This document shows positions 24,619 through 33,959 of a DNA stretch of 64,000 bases, piece after piece. The notes beneath the pieces were generated by a model. That model saw only the letters and a list, made by a program, of their open reading frames with translations. It made no database searches and was not told where the DNA came from. The DNA lies in the NCBI GenBank assembly GCA_905480395.1, contig CAJQQE010000012.1, positions 147,203 to 211,202 on the forward strand. Direction: 5' to 3'. Each line of letters starts with the position of its first letter. The stretch's first letter is position 1. This DNA is from an uncultured Phycisphaerales bacterium. GTDB lineage: Bacteria > Planctomycetota > Phycisphaerae > Phycisphaerales > SM1A02. Position numbers and translations under genes: made by a program.

Positions 24619-26109
24619 TCAGCCTTCGGGAAGTCGCCCGCTCATGGCGATCAGACTGTGGAGCCGAAGGGCGAGTGACCGGGAGTCATCGCCTCGCCGC
24701 ATCCGCCAGGTCCAGTTTCCCTTTGGTTTTCCGGGGACGTTCATTCTTGCAGCGCGACCGAGCTCCAGCAGGTCCTGCATCTGAACGATGGCGGTCCGCG
24801 CGGGGCTGGTGAATGCAAGTCGGGTCATGGAAGCGGCGGGGCTTTGGTCATCGCCGGCATACGTGGTGAATCGTTCACGGGATGGCCGATCGAGGCTTCG
24901 CCACCAACCGGCGGTCGTATCGTTGTCGTGTGTGCCGGGATAAACCACCGCGTCAACCGGGTGGAACTGCGGGAGATCCTGCGAGGGGCCGTTTGGGCCC
25001 AAGGGGTCATGGAATCCCCATTGCAGAATTCGCATGCCCGGAAGTCCGAAGTCTTGTCGGAGTTTCGTGACCGCTGGCGTCACGGCGCCGAGGTCTTCGG
25101 CGAGAAAAGGAAGTGGTCCGAGGTCTGCTTGCAGTGCGGCGAGTAGTTCGCGGCCTGGCGTTTGACGCCATCGGCCTCGGCGAGCATTGGCGGCATCACC
25201 AGCGATTTCGAAGGCCTGAACGAAGCCGATGAAATGGTCGACTCGAACCAGATCGAACCGATCGAGGGTGGCCCGCACGCGGCGTTTCCACCAGGCAAAT
25301 CCTTCCCGTCGGTGGTTTGGCCAGCGATAGTGGGGGTGTCCCCACAGTTGTCCGTCTTTGGTGAAAGCATCTGGCGGGCATCCGGTGAGCACCGAGGGAC
25401 GCCCAGATTGATCGAGTCTGAAGAGATCGGGATGGCCGGTCACGTCTGCAGAGTCGGCCCCGCAGAAGATCGGTAGATCGCCGACCAAGCGCACTTGGTG
25501 GGCGCGGGCATGAGCCCGGAGCCGCGACCATTGTTGATCCAGCAGGAACTGGATGCAGGCGTGGTAGCGAGGATCGCCCTCGGGATCATCGGCCGCCGTC
25601 GCGTTGGATCGCGTGGCCGCGAAGTCGCACCACTCGGCGAGCCAGTCCGAATTAACTCGCTGAAAGCGGCGATATCCCGCGGAACTGAATCCTCGCTTGG
25701 CCTGGAACGCCGTGAATGCCTGTGAGAGTCGAGGGCGTTTCCATCGTCGGACGGTTAACCAAGAAGCACGACCAGTATCGTCGGTCTTTGGGGTTCGGGC
25801 CGCGGACTTTGGAAGTAGACCGTCTTCGGCCAGATCCTCGACTGACAAGAGCATCGGTTCGATCGCGAAACTGGAGAGCCCGCTGTAGGGAGAATCGCCC
25901 TTGCCAACCGGTCCAACTGGAAGCATCTGCCAGCGGGAAACTCCCGCGCGTTCCATCCAGTTAACGAATTCTCTGGCTCCCGGTCCCAAGTCGCCGAGGC
26001 CGACGGCACCCTGTCGGCTCGGCAGCGAGGTCGGATGCAACAGTATGCCGGCGGTTCGGGCGTCGAGGAGTGGATGGCGTGAGGGTTTGGCCGGCATGCG
26101 GGGGCTCAC
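24619..26109 (-). CDS. malQ: 4-alpha-glucanotransferase (GH77)
   Basis: This 496-residue cytoplasmic amylomaltase disproportionates maltodextrins. Catalytic residues are visible: nucleophile D291 in 'VRVDHFIGF', acid/base E338 in 'FLAEDLG' and the stabilising Asp in 'YPGTHDNDT'. The opening 'GILLHPTSLPSRQGAVGLGDLG' region is typical of bacterial MalQ. Its ATG overlaps the stop of the upstream amylase gene by 4 nt (26106-26109), so translation is coupled. It feeds glgP, which follows at once. Confidence 0.97.
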   Translation of the reverse strand: MSPRMPAKPSRHPLLDARTAGILLHPTSLPSRQGAVGLGDLGPGAREFVNWMERAGVSRWQMLPVGPVGKGDSPYSGLSSFAIEPMLLSVEDLAEDGLLPKSAARTPKTDDTGRASWLTVRRWKRPRLSQAFTAFQAKRGFSSAGYRRFQRVNSDWLAEWCDFAATRSNATAADDPEGDPRYHACIQFLLDQQWSRLRAHARAHQVRLVGDLPIFCGADSADVTGHPDLFRLDQSGRPSVLTGCPPDAFTKDGQLWGHPHYRWPNHRREGFAWWKRRVRATLDRFDLVRVDHFIGFVQAFEIAGDAANARRGRWRQTPGRELLAALQADLGPLPFLAEDLGAVTPAVTKLRQDFGLPGMRILQWGFHDPLGPNGPSQDLPQFHPVDAVVYPGTHDNDTTAGWWRSLDRPSRERFTTYAGDDQSPAASMTRLAFTSPARTAIVQMQDLLELGRAARMNVPGKPKGNWTWRMRRGDDSRSLALRLHSLIAMSGRLPEG

Positions 26110-28532
26110 TTCTCTCGCGACCAGGCGCGGCCGGCAACCGCAGGCACTTGGCCTCCGTTGTTTTGGCCGTCGATCTCGCCGAAGATTGGACGCCAGCCCT
26201 CACCGGGAAGGTCGAAGCGAGCGTCGGATTCGGAGGCGTTGAGTGCGACCAGAATTTCTTCGTCGGCATCATCACGAATGAAGACCCACAGGTCCTGTGA
26301 ATCATCGGCGATCAGAGTTTGGAATCCACCGATTCGGAGGGCGGCATGCCCGCGACGAAGTGCAATGGCGCTCCGGTAGAACTCAAGGTGATCCTCATCG
26401 ACCCGGTTTTGGTCCGGCGTGTCGTAGGGTTCGAGATCCTTCCAGAGCATCGGTTTCCGGTTATTCGGATCGTCCGATCCCCACATGCCGGCCTCATCGC
26501 CGTAATAGACCATGGGGGCGCCGACGTACGTCATCTGCAGCAATGCGAAGAGGCGTGCTCGGCGGTAGCTCAGGTCTGAAGGTTTCCCGCCGTCGTAGGT
26601 CGGATCATTCTGTTCCCGGTTGCCCTCGTCGAAGGCACGGTCTGGATTGAAAATCTTCGAGACCATTCGATCTGTATCGTGACTATCCGCAAGATTTTGA
26701 AGGGCGTAGGTGACCTCGGAGGGGTAGGTGTTCCGAAGTTCGCCAAGTCGTTGATCTAACTCAGTCGCGGAGATCTTCATGTCGTCATGGGCGATCCACG
26801 AGAGGGCGGCCTCCGCAAAGGGATAATTCATCACGGCATCGAAGGTCTGGCCGTCGAGCCAGTCAGGCGCGGGCTTCCAGATCTCGCCGACGATGTACGC
26901 CTCAGGATTGATGGAGCGGACCAGTTCGCACCACTCCACCCAGAACGTCTTGGGAATCTCTTCCGGGACGTCAAGACGCCAGCCATCGATCCCGTCGGAT
27001 GGATCTCCGTCGCCGTTGGGGTCCATCCAACGACGGGTGACCGCGAAGATGTGGTCGCGCAGCGATTTTGATGCCAGTCCGTGCTCAGGGCTCTTCCGGA
27101 AAGCTGGCAGCTCGTCAAAACCCGCCCAGCCGTCGCACTCGAAGGGATCCCACGATCTCACCGAGAACCAATCCGCGTAGGGTGATTCAACCCCGCGTTC
27201 CTTCACGTCTTGGAAGGCGGGATGACGGGTGCCGACGTGGTTGAACACGCCGTCGAGAATCACTCGAAAACCGAGCTCCTTCGCCGTCTTTAGCGTGTCA
27301 AGAAAAACTTCGTCACTCTCCGACCAGGTCCAGGTCTGGGGATTACCAAAGTCCTCTTGGGCCGTGGTTCGATCAAAGTCACCATCACCGGCACCAAAGT
27401 GCTCGTCGATATGGCGGTAGTCGGTCGCGTCGTATTTATGGTGAGTCTCTGCCTGAAAGATCGGGTTGAGGTAGATCGCATTGACCCCGAGTTCCTTGAG
27501 GTACGGAAGCTTCTCTCGTAGGCCCTGAAGGTCGCCGCCGTAATGTCGTTCAAAGACGAATGAATCGTAAAAGGTGGATCCATCCTCACCTTCCCACGGG
27601 CTGGGGGAATACCACTCGCTGGTCCAGGGCCGCATTTTCGCGGGGTCGTTGGCATCGCTGCCATCGCGAAAGCGTTCGACCATAAGTTGATACCAGATCG
27701 CATTTTTGGCCCAATCGGGCGTCCGCGGCTTGGAAAGATCGGAGGTGTCGGTATCGAGGTCGTGGAGTTGGGGGTGGCGCACGAAGCGGCCTCCATCTTG
27801 AAAGAGAAAGGTGTACTGGAGTCCGTCGGAATTCGCCGGTACGTCTGCCTGCCAAGCATCGAGAATATCTGAACCATCGATGGCGACCATGTTGATGGTG
27901 GAACCGTCGGAAAACGCCACGCTCGCAGATTCCACATCGCCGCGAAGAGAATAGGTCACCAGTCGGATACCGCCATCGGGGAGTCGTTGTCGATCTCGCC
28001 AATTTGTTGGATCGTGCCGCAGTCCGGCACCAAGGACGACACCGTCACCCAGAACGCCCCTCGTCGGATCCAGCATAGAATCTGGCCCGAGCCAGAATAT
28101 TGCGTGATCGATACCGCGGTCTTCCGAGCGTCGCTGCACGTTCACTGGGTCGACAATCCACCGCTCGGTATCTTCGACGAAGTTGTAGAGATAGGTTCCG
28201 TTTTCGAGATCAAGTGCGACGGTCCACGCACCGGCGGCGTTGCGTTCCATCGGATTCGCGGAGGTACTCCACGAATTGAAGTCGCCGACGAGCGAGACCT
28301 GCTCTGCGTCGGCGGCTCCTTGGTAGTTGACGATGCATCGCCATTCACCGTTCGACTTGGGAATGGCGCGGATACTGGTGGGGAGACGAGTCGGCCGTCC
28401 GATCGGATTTTGGCCGACGGGAACGTCGGGTGGCCAATCGACGTTCTGCGCGGCGGCGATACTGAACGACCCGGAGGTCATCACAGCGGCGATCGCCAGA
28501 CATCGAACCTGAAGTGCAGCGTTGGTCGACAT
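26106..28532 (-). CDS. Exported GH13 alpha-amylase (neopullulanase/cyclomaltodextrinase-like)
   Basis: This 808-residue enzyme has a signal peptide (about 1-29), a CBM48/CBM20-like starch-binding domain (about 62-130, 'VSLVGDFNSWS'), a second N-terminal beta domain (about 185-260), a GH13 barrel (from about 275) and a C-terminal sandwich. Active-site residues: 'LDGVFNHVG', nucleophile D521 in 'DGWRLDVPEE', acid/base E550 in 'YIVGEIWK' and D619 in 'ADSHDTDR'. The second N-terminal domain and 'WYQLMVERFRDG' resemble maltogenic amylase and neopullulanase types. It lacks the dockerin-like tail of the other amylase. It is the first gene of the amylase-malQ-glgP operon and would act in the periplasm. 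Confidence 0.94.
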   Translation of the reverse strand: MSTNAALQVRCLAIAAVMTSGSFSIAAAQNVDWPPDVPVGQNPIGRPTRLPTSIRAIPKSNGEWRCIVNYQGAADAEQVSLVGDFNSWSTSANPMERNAAGAWTVALDLENGTYLYNFVEDTERWIVDPVNVQRRSEDRGIDHAIFWLGPDSMLDPTRGVLGDGVVLGAGLRHDPTNWRDRQRLPDGGIRLVTYSLRGDVESASVAFSDGSTINMVAIDGSDILDAWQADVPANSDGLQYTFLFQDGGRFVRHPQLHDLDTDTSDLSKPRTPDWAKNAIWYQLMVERFRDGSDANDPAKMRPWTSEWYSPSPWEGEDGSTFYDSFVFERHYGGDLQGLREKLPYLKELGVNAIYLNPIFQAETHHKYDATDYRHIDEHFGAGDGDFDRTTAQEDFGNPQTWTWSESDEVFLDTLKTAKELGFRVILDGVFNHVGTRHPAFQDVKERGVESPYADWFSVRSWDPFECDGWAGFDELPAFRKSPEHGLASKSLRDHIFAVTRRWMDPNGDGDPSDGIDGWRLDVPEEIPKTFWVEWCELVRSINPEAYIVGEIWKPAPDWLDGQTFDAVMNYPFAEAALSWIAHDDMKISATELDQRLGELRNTYPSEVTYALQNLADSHDTDRMVSKIFNPDRAFDEGNREQNDPTYDGGKPSDLSYRRARLFALLQMTYVGAPMVYYGDEAGMWGSDDPNNRKPMLWKDLEPYDTPDQNRVDEDHLEFYRSAIALRRGHAALRIGGFQTLIADDSQDLWVFIRDDADEEILVALNASESDARFDLPGEGWRPIFGEIDGQNNGGQVPAVAGRAWSREK

Positions 28533-29020
28533 ATCGCCGGATTATACTTCGCCCAAACTCCGGATCGCCCAATTGGGGCACCGGATGTCCCTGGTGGGCC
28601 GACTCATGGCCCACGCATCGGATGTTTGGATCGGCGGAGATCTCCTCGACGCGACTTTTGTGTCCCAGAGATTTCGAGGGCCGGTCATCGGGTGATTCGA
28701 TCGGTCGACATGCTCGCCGGCGATCGATCGAGGGATGCGGTCGTGGTTCACGGCAGGATCCGGGGGGTCCCAACGAGTTCAGGAGCGGGTCTCGAAGATC
28801 CCTCAATTCGCGTCGAGGGTGGCCGTCGGAATCTCGCCAAGATCTCACCGAAGATTCATCTCGGAATGTTCCGGAAGAGCCAGAATCGGCATTTCGAATT
28901 CCCCGAGACACTCATCGCCACTTTTCGCTTGAGTACCATGGGCCATGGGTTGTATCGTGGAGTCTCATGTCAAGATTTCGAGGGTGAACTTCCCGGTCGC
29001 CCTCCCACAAGGAGAAGCTG
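28533..29020. other. Divergent intergenic region between amylase operon and PEP-CTERM gene
   Basis: This stretch of 488 nt must hold promoters for both directions. A TTGAGT element at 28929-28934 could serve the plus-strand gene, but its -10 partner is weak. The ribosome binding site AAGGAGA (29009-29015) lies at the right end, with GGAG 6 nt before the ATG at 29021. No gene or clear inverted repeat was found in the remainder. Confidence 0.45.
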
Positions 29021-29707
29021 ATGAAATCCCTGATCATTGCAACCACTGTTGTCGCGGTTCTGGCGCCCTCGGTACTGGCGGACTTCTATGAGGATGCCTC
29101 TGGTGATATTTTCGATTCTGGGCTGAGCAACCTTGATTTTCTGGGTGCGGAGATCACCAACGATGGCGACAGCTTGTTCATCGTGGCTTCGCTGAACGCT
29201 GATCTCAGCGCCATCAACTGGGGCAAGTATCTCATTTTCATCGATTCCGGTGACGGCGGAGCCATGTCCGGTCCGGAGGGAAATGATCCTTTCAACAACC
29301 CATGGGGCCGTCGGGTGTCGGCGGATGTCGGCATCAACGCCTTCGTCGGGTCCTGGATCGACGGTGGCGGTGGTGCATTGGGATATCTCTGGAACGGTGG
29401 GGGCTGGGATGAGACGAGTTCGGGTACGCCCGATCTTTCCCAAGCCGAAATGGGTCAGATCACGTGGACCCTCTCGCTCGATTCCTTGGGACTCTCGATC
29501 GGCGACACGTTCAACTTCGATCTCGCATCTACCGGTGGGGGAGACGGCGACCCGGCGATCGATCTGCTCTCCACCGACGTCGTACAGGCTGGTTGGGGGA
29601 ACAACTCCACCTCGCCGATGGCCTTCAGCTACACCGTCGTTCCAGCACCGGGCGTGTTGGTGCTGGCGGGCCTCGCCGGCCTGACAACTCGCCGTCGCCG
29701 CGGTTGA
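29021..29707 (+). CDS. Secreted protein with PEP-CTERM-like sorting tail
   Basis: The product has 228 residues: a signal peptide (about 1-20, 'MKSLIIATTVVAVLAPSVLA'), a beta-rich extracellular domain of about 180 residues rich in Gly and Asp, and a C-terminal sorting tail of the form 'VPAPG', a hydrophobic helix, then 'TTRRRRG'. This is the tripartite signal recognised by exosortases, here with the variant VPAPG that is frequent in Planctomycetota. The extracellular part has short stretches ('KYLIFIDSGDGG', 'LGLSIGDTFNFDLA') that echo module X of the two upstream proteins. Function is unknown. It is followed by a strong terminator. Confidence 0.87.
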   Translation: MKSLIIATTVVAVLAPSVLADFYEDASGDIFDSGLSNLDFLGAEITNDGDSLFIVASLNADLSAINWGKYLIFIDSGDGGAMSGPEGNDPFNNPWGRRVSADVGINAFVGSWIDGGGGALGYLWNGGGWDETSSGTPDLSQAEMGQITWTLSLDSLGLSIGDTFNFDLASTGGGDGDPAIDLLSTDVVQAGWGNNSTSPMAFSYTVVPAPGVLVLAGLAGLTTRRRRG

Positions 29708-29748
29708 GTTGGCTCACTCGGCAACTGGTCGGGGACGTTTTACATTCA

Positions 29749-29789
29749 AACGGGCATCTCACTCAGCGAGGGAGATGCCCGTTTTTTAT
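29749..29789 (+). terminator. Rho-independent terminator
   Basis: A stem of 10-12 bp (AACGGGCATCTC / GAGATGCCCGTT) is followed by TTTTTTATT, 40 nt past the PEP-CTERM gene. Confidence 0.9.
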
Positions 29790-29832
29790 TCTGACGTCGA
29801 GCACGGTGAGTTCAATTCAGAATTCGGACCCG

Positions 29833-31365
29833 TCAACCCTCGGTGGTTCGTTCGGTCGTCCGACTTCCCGCCGGTGGGGGCTCAGTCGTCGGCCGAGGGT
29901 CATCGAGATCGGGAACTTCGGCGCTCATGGTCGGCGCCTCGGACGCCGCTGTATCGGTCTTTCGCCGCGGACCCCGGACGTGCCGGAGTCGGTTCGCCGC
30001 GTTGTGGGCGGCGATCTTGTAGACCTCGGCCAGGGTTGGATAGTTGAAGACGCTGTTCATGAAGAAGTCGAGCCCGCCGCCGAGCGAAATCACGGCTTGG
30101 CCGATGTGGACCAGTTCGGTCGCATTGGTTCCGATGCAGTGGACGCCGAGCAGATGATGGCTCTCGCGGTGGAAGAGCATTTTGAACATACCGGTATCGT
30201 CGCCGAGGATTTGACCGCGGGCGGTTTCCCGGTAGCGGGCGACGCCGACTTCGTAGGGCACTCGATCGCGAGTCAGTTGCTCCTCCGTCGCGCCGCACAT
30301 GGAAAGTTCGGGGACCGCGTAGATGCCATACGGATAGAGCGTCCCAAAGTTTTCGGCTTCATAGCCAAACATTCGACATGCGGCGATTCGACCCTGCTCG
30401 CTGCTGGTCGCGGCAAGGGCCGGAAACCCGATCACGTCGCCGGCGGCGTAGATACTGGGCACGTTGGTCTGGAGTGCCTCATTCACGGGGATTCGTCCTC
30501 GGTCATCAACCTTCACGCCGGCGGATCCGAGATGCAGCGGCTCGGTCGCGGGGCTTCGGCCGATCGAGAAGATCACGCAATCCGCAATGATCCGCTTGCC
30601 GCTCTCGAGTTCGAGTTCGACTTCGGGTCGTCCTTCTTCGAAGATTTCCACTCTGGCGACGGCTTCGCCCAGCCGGAAGGTCACATCTTTCTTCCGCATC
30701 TGATGCATCAGCTCGTCGACGATCTCACGATCCACGAAATCAAGCAGTTGATCCCGGCGATCGATCAACGTCACCTGGACGCCAGCGGTGGCGAAGATCG
30801 ATGCGTATTCGACGCCGATCACGCCGCCACCGACCACCGCCAGATTCGACGGGAGTTTCTTCATCTTGAGAACATCGTCGGAGGTGAGGATCAGCTTGCC
30901 ATCGCTTGGCCCAGTCGGCGGCGCCGCGGCATTCGTGCCACAGGCGACCAGAATGTTCTCGGCGGTGACCGCCCGGGTACCAGCATCGTTGGTGATCGCG
31001 ATGCGGTGCGGATCAATGAAGGAGGCCTCGCCTTCGAGGACGGTGATGTCGTTTCGAGCGAGACTGTTCCGAACCACCGAGGTCTCGGACGCGATGACCT
31101 GATTGACTCGATTGATGAGATCGGTCATCTCCGGTCGCTTCCGGACGGTGAATCCATCGTCGCGATCGCCGCCGGTGGTAGAGAGGATTGCTTCTCGGAG
31201 CGTCTTGGAGGGAATGGTGCCAGTGAAGGTGCAGACGCCGCCCACTCGCCTTCGCTTCTCGACCAGTGCCACCCGCTTATGCAGTTTGGACGCCTGGATC
31301 GCCGCGGACTGGCCGGACGGGCCGCTACCGATGACCAGAAGGTCGTATTCGTACGTATCGCTCAT
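29833..31365 (-). CDS. sthA: Soluble pyridine nucleotide transhydrogenase
   Basis: The flavoprotein has 510 residues and transfers hydride between NADPH and NAD+. It has the FAD motif 'VIGSGPSG', an NAD(P) motif 'VVGGGVIGVEYAS' and 'IYAAGDVIGFPALA'. At the redox site of the family it reads 'VGGVCTFTGTIPSK': only one cysteine of the CxxxxC pair remains, which is what distinguishes SthA from dihydrolipoamide and glutathione reductases. The C-terminal dimerisation domain is normal; the last 45 residues are a Ser/Thr/Pro-rich tail not usual in SthA. The ATG at 31365 is preferred to the GTG at 31371. Confidence 0.93.
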   Translation of the reverse strand: MSDTYEYDLLVIGSGPSGQSAAIQASKLHKRVALVEKRRRVGGVCTFTGTIPSKTLREAILSTTGGDRDDGFTVRKRPEMTDLINRVNQVIASETSVVRNSLARNDITVLEGEASFIDPHRIAITNDAGTRAVTAENILVACGTNAAAPPTGPSDGKLILTSDDVLKMKKLPSNLAVVGGGVIGVEYASIFATAGVQVTLIDRRDQLLDFVDREIVDELMHQMRKKDVTFRLGEAVARVEIFEEGRPEVELELESGKRIIADCVIFSIGRSPATEPLHLGSAGVKVDDRGRIPVNEALQTNVPSIYAAGDVIGFPALAATSSEQGRIAACRMFGYEAENFGTLYPYGIYAVPELSMCGATEEQLTRDRVPYEVGVARYRETARGQILGDDTGMFKMLFHRESHHLLGVHCIGTNATELVHIGQAVISLGGGLDFFMNSVFNYPTLAEVYKIAAHNAANRLRHVRGPRRKTDTAASEAPTMSAEVPDLDDPRPTTEPPPAGSRTTERTTEG

Positions 31366-31541
31366 CGCCACAGCCTAACCGCCGGAGGCCGATACGAGTC
31401 AGGGAGTGCTTTGAATCGGGGAACGGGGTGCTGATTTGAGCGGTGGAACGTGCGATGGGGAGGCCTCTGGGGCCGCTCTTTTCAATCGCGGTTGAGGCCG
31501 GTTATGCAAGATCATGCGAGGTGATGCCACCCCAGAATGCG

Positions 31542-31582
31542 ACGACCCCGCACCACCAGATGAGGTGGGCGGGGTCGTTTGT
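31542..31582 (-). terminator. Stem-loop downstream of the flotillin gene
   Basis: ACGACCCCGC pairs with GCGGGGTCGT and the arms extend with CACC/GGTG to the loop. It lies about 20 nt past the flotillin stop. The T-rich flank is on the plus-strand side, so termination of the minus-strand transcript is only probable. Confidence 0.55.
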
Positions 31583-31599
31583 TTCGAGCATTGGAAAGA

Positions 31600-33174
31600 T
31601 CACTCTTCTTCGAGCACGGCATCCGGATCTTCAAGGGGCTTTGCCTCGACCGCAGTCGTCGAGGCGCGGACTTTCCCAAGGACGCCTGGCAATTCGATTC
31701 CCGCTTGCGCTGCGAGTTCGTGCATAGGGGGGAGCGAGCCAATGAGGCCAGAAAGGAAATCACTGGTGCTTCCTCTTCCGCTCTCGCCTCGGCCGCCGTC
31801 CCAAACGGTGATCTTGTCGATCTGCAGATTCGAGATCGCCTTGACCTGTTCTCGAATGAGTTCGGGCAACTTCTCGATCAGGAGAAGTGTCGGCGCCAAC
31901 TGTGGATTGTCCGCGCAGGCCACCATGAGTTCGCGATATCCGTCGGCCTTGGCTTCGAGGACCTTCCGGACACCCTCCGCTTCTGCGTTGTATCTGGCGA
32001 TGATTGCGTCTGCTTCGCCAGAAGCTTCCCGGCGACTTCGTTCTGCGGACGCTTCCGCAGCAATCTCGATCTGTTGCTTCCGAATCTCCTCCGGGGCGAT
32101 CACGTCTTTCGCCAGTCGAGCGAGTTCTTCCTTCCGTTCCATCTCAAGAATGGCACGGGATGCATCCGCGGCGGCGACGTCCGACCGTCGCTTGGTTTCA
32201 GCGCGAATTTCGGCGAGTCGGGCATCGGAGTCGGCGACCTCGGCCGCAGAGGAGTTCTCGCCTTGTCGTGCGATCGATTCTGCTTTGGCGATCTCGACCC
32301 GTTCGGACTGTTCGGCGTTCTTGGCGGCGACCGAAGTCTCGGCCTTTCGTTCTGCGGTTGCGATTTCTCGATTCCGTTGGGCTTCCACTTCGCCGGTGAT
32401 CGCTTGAGCCTCAAAGGTTGCGAGGGCAAGTCGCTGAGTTCTCTCGGCCTGCTTCCGCCCTTCTTCGGTCTTCGCGTTTTCTTCTGCAACCCGCACTTCT
32501 TGCTGGCGCACTGCTTCGGCTTCGCCGATGGCACCTTCTCGTTCCTGCTGGGCAACTTCGACCTTGGCGCGATTAATGGCCTCTGCTGCGGCCCGCTTGC
32601 CGATAGCGCTGATGTAGCCGCTCTCGTCGGTGATATCGCGGATATTCACATTGATCAGCTCGAGGCCGACCTTATTGATTTCGTCGGCGACGTTCTCATT
32701 AATCAACGTCATGAACTTCTCGCGATCTTTGTTGATCTCCTCAATCGAGAGGGTCGCGATGACCAGGCGAAGCTGGCCGAGAATGATGTCCTGGGCCTGA
32801 TCGCGAATGGCGTTATCGCTCAAAGTCAGGAGGCGTTCCGCGGCGTTGTTCATCAGAACCGGATCGGTCGAAATTCCCACGGTAAAGGTGCTGGGGACGT
32901 TGACTCGGATGTTGTTGAGCGAGAGGGCGCCCTCCAACGGAATCTCGATGACCAATGGTTCGAGTGAGAGGTACTCGTGATCCTGAATAAGCGGAATCAC
33001 GAAAGCACCACCACCGTGCAGACACTTCGAGGCTCGTTCGCTTCCAACCTTGCCGTAGATCACGAGGATCCGGTTGCTCGGACATCGCTTGTACTGCTTG
33101 ACCAGAAAGATCAGAAAGAAAAAGGCAATCAGTGCGGCAGCGCCGATGACGCCAAGCCAGATGGCGGGTTCCAT
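31600..33174 (-). CDS. Flotillin-like SPFH protein
   Basis: This 524-residue membrane scaffold has one N-terminal transmembrane segment (about 5-26), an SPFH/Band 7 domain (about 30-200) and a long Ala/Glu-rich coiled coil (about 205-410, with many 'AEA' and 'ERKAE' stretches). The C-terminal region ends in an acidic 'DPDAVLEEE' tail. This is the layout of bacterial FloT/YuaG, which organises membrane microdomains. The upstream gene encodes an NfeD-like partner, a standard pairing. Both lie on the minus strand 82 nt apart. Confidence 0.93.
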   Translation of the reverse strand: MEPAIWLGVIGAAALIAFFFLIFLVKQYKRCPSNRILVIYGKVGSERASKCLHGGGAFVIPLIQDHEYLSLEPLVIEIPLEGALSLNNIRVNVPSTFTVGISTDPVLMNNAAERLLTLSDNAIRDQAQDIILGQLRLVIATLSIEEINKDREKFMTLINENVADEINKVGLELINVNIRDITDESGYISAIGKRAAAEAINRAKVEVAQQEREGAIGEAEAVRQQEVRVAEENAKTEEGRKQAERTQRLALATFEAQAITGEVEAQRNREIATAERKAETSVAAKNAEQSERVEIAKAESIARQGENSSAAEVADSDARLAEIRAETKRRSDVAAADASRAILEMERKEELARLAKDVIAPEEIRKQQIEIAAEASAERSRREASGEADAIIARYNAEAEGVRKVLEAKADGYRELMVACADNPQLAPTLLLIEKLPELIREQVKAISNLQIDKITVWDGGRGESGRGSTSDFLSGLIGSLPPMHELAAQAGIELPGVLGKVRASTTAVEAKPLEDPDAVLEEE

Positions 33175-33256
33175 GGGGTGTCCTCCGAAAGGAAAAAGAG
33201 AAGGGCGAGGAGTGGGGCCTGTCGGCCACGATCCCCGAGGAGATCTGTGGTCTTAG

Positions 33257-33808
33257 TTAGGCTGGCTCGACTTCGAGCGTTCCATCGCCGCGAGATGCGA
33301 TCACTCGAATCGCGGTGCGGCTTGCAACGGCCTTACCGTTGGAAACCGCTTTGAATTGTCGTTGTCGGTCGCGGACCACGACGGAGACGCGTCCACGGCC
33401 TTCCGCGGGAATGGTAATGGTGACGGTTCCCTCGGCGCCGATGGCATCGCTGGCGTCGATGTTGCCATCGCCGGTCAGGTCATGCATGGCCTTGAACCCA
33501 AGCCAAAGAATCCAAAGAAAGGCGGTACCGATCGCCAGCCCGAACAAGGCCGACTGCGCCCAAGTGAACTCGAGGTTACGGAATGCGGCGAGTCCTCCCC
33601 AGCCCCATCCCATGGAGAATCCGACGATGCCTTGGAAAGACAACACTTTGAACGCACCATCGCTCGCATCTCCGGTGTCGGCATCGAAACCGCCATCGCC
33701 ACCCATAAAAAGCATGGCGATGGTCAGGATGAAAAGCAACGTCGCAATCGCGGCGATTCCGAAGAACCAGATGGCGCCGTCATCGAAGAGCAGTTCCTGA
33801 ATGTTCAT
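33257..33808 (-). CDS. NfeD/YuaF-like membrane protein
   Basis: The product has 183 residues with about three transmembrane segments ('IWFFGIAAIATLLFILTIAML', the stretch near 63-75 and 'SALFGLAIGTAFLWILWL') and a C-terminal OB-fold-like domain starting at 'AIGAEGTVTITIPAEGRGRV'. Such proteins are encoded with flotillins and are thought to help their assembly or function. A Gly/Asp-rich loop ('GGDGGFDADTGDASDG') lies between the first two helices. It precedes the flotillin gene on the same strand. Confidence 0.85.
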   Translation of the reverse strand: MNIQELLFDDGAIWFFGIAAIATLLFILTIAMLFMGGDGGFDADTGDASDGAFKVLSFQGIVGFSMGWGWGGLAAFRNLEFTWAQSALFGLAIGTAFLWILWLGFKAMHDLTGDGNIDASDAIGAEGTVTITIPAEGRGRVSVVVRDRQRQFKAVSNGKAVASRTAIRVIASRGDGTLEVEPA

Positions 33809-33959
33809 TGGTCGGGGGCTCCTATGGCGTCGTCTGTGGCCATCGAATCAAAGAAGAGCTTTGGCTTCGATAATCTCACGCAGGCAGTATGAGTGGTTCA
33901 CGAACCATTGTCCTGTCCGATCAAAGTCAGAATCGGACAGTTCATCGTGAAATCCCTCT

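Noticed and set aside
27987..29021. Plus-strand open frame of 344 codons
   Set aside because: Its first half is antisense to the signal peptide and starch-binding domain of the GH13 gene, and it shows no motif in the intergenic half.
29833..31365. Possibility that the flavoprotein is dihydrolipoamide dehydrogenase
   Set aside because: The second redox cysteine is missing and the CTFTGTIPSK motif is that of soluble transhydrogenase.
29464..31434. Long plus-strand open frame of 656 codons
   Set aside because: It runs antisense to sthA, which has complete flavin and nucleotide motifs; the translated frame is Arg/Gly/Asp-rich without any domain. Such shadows are usual in GC-rich DNA.
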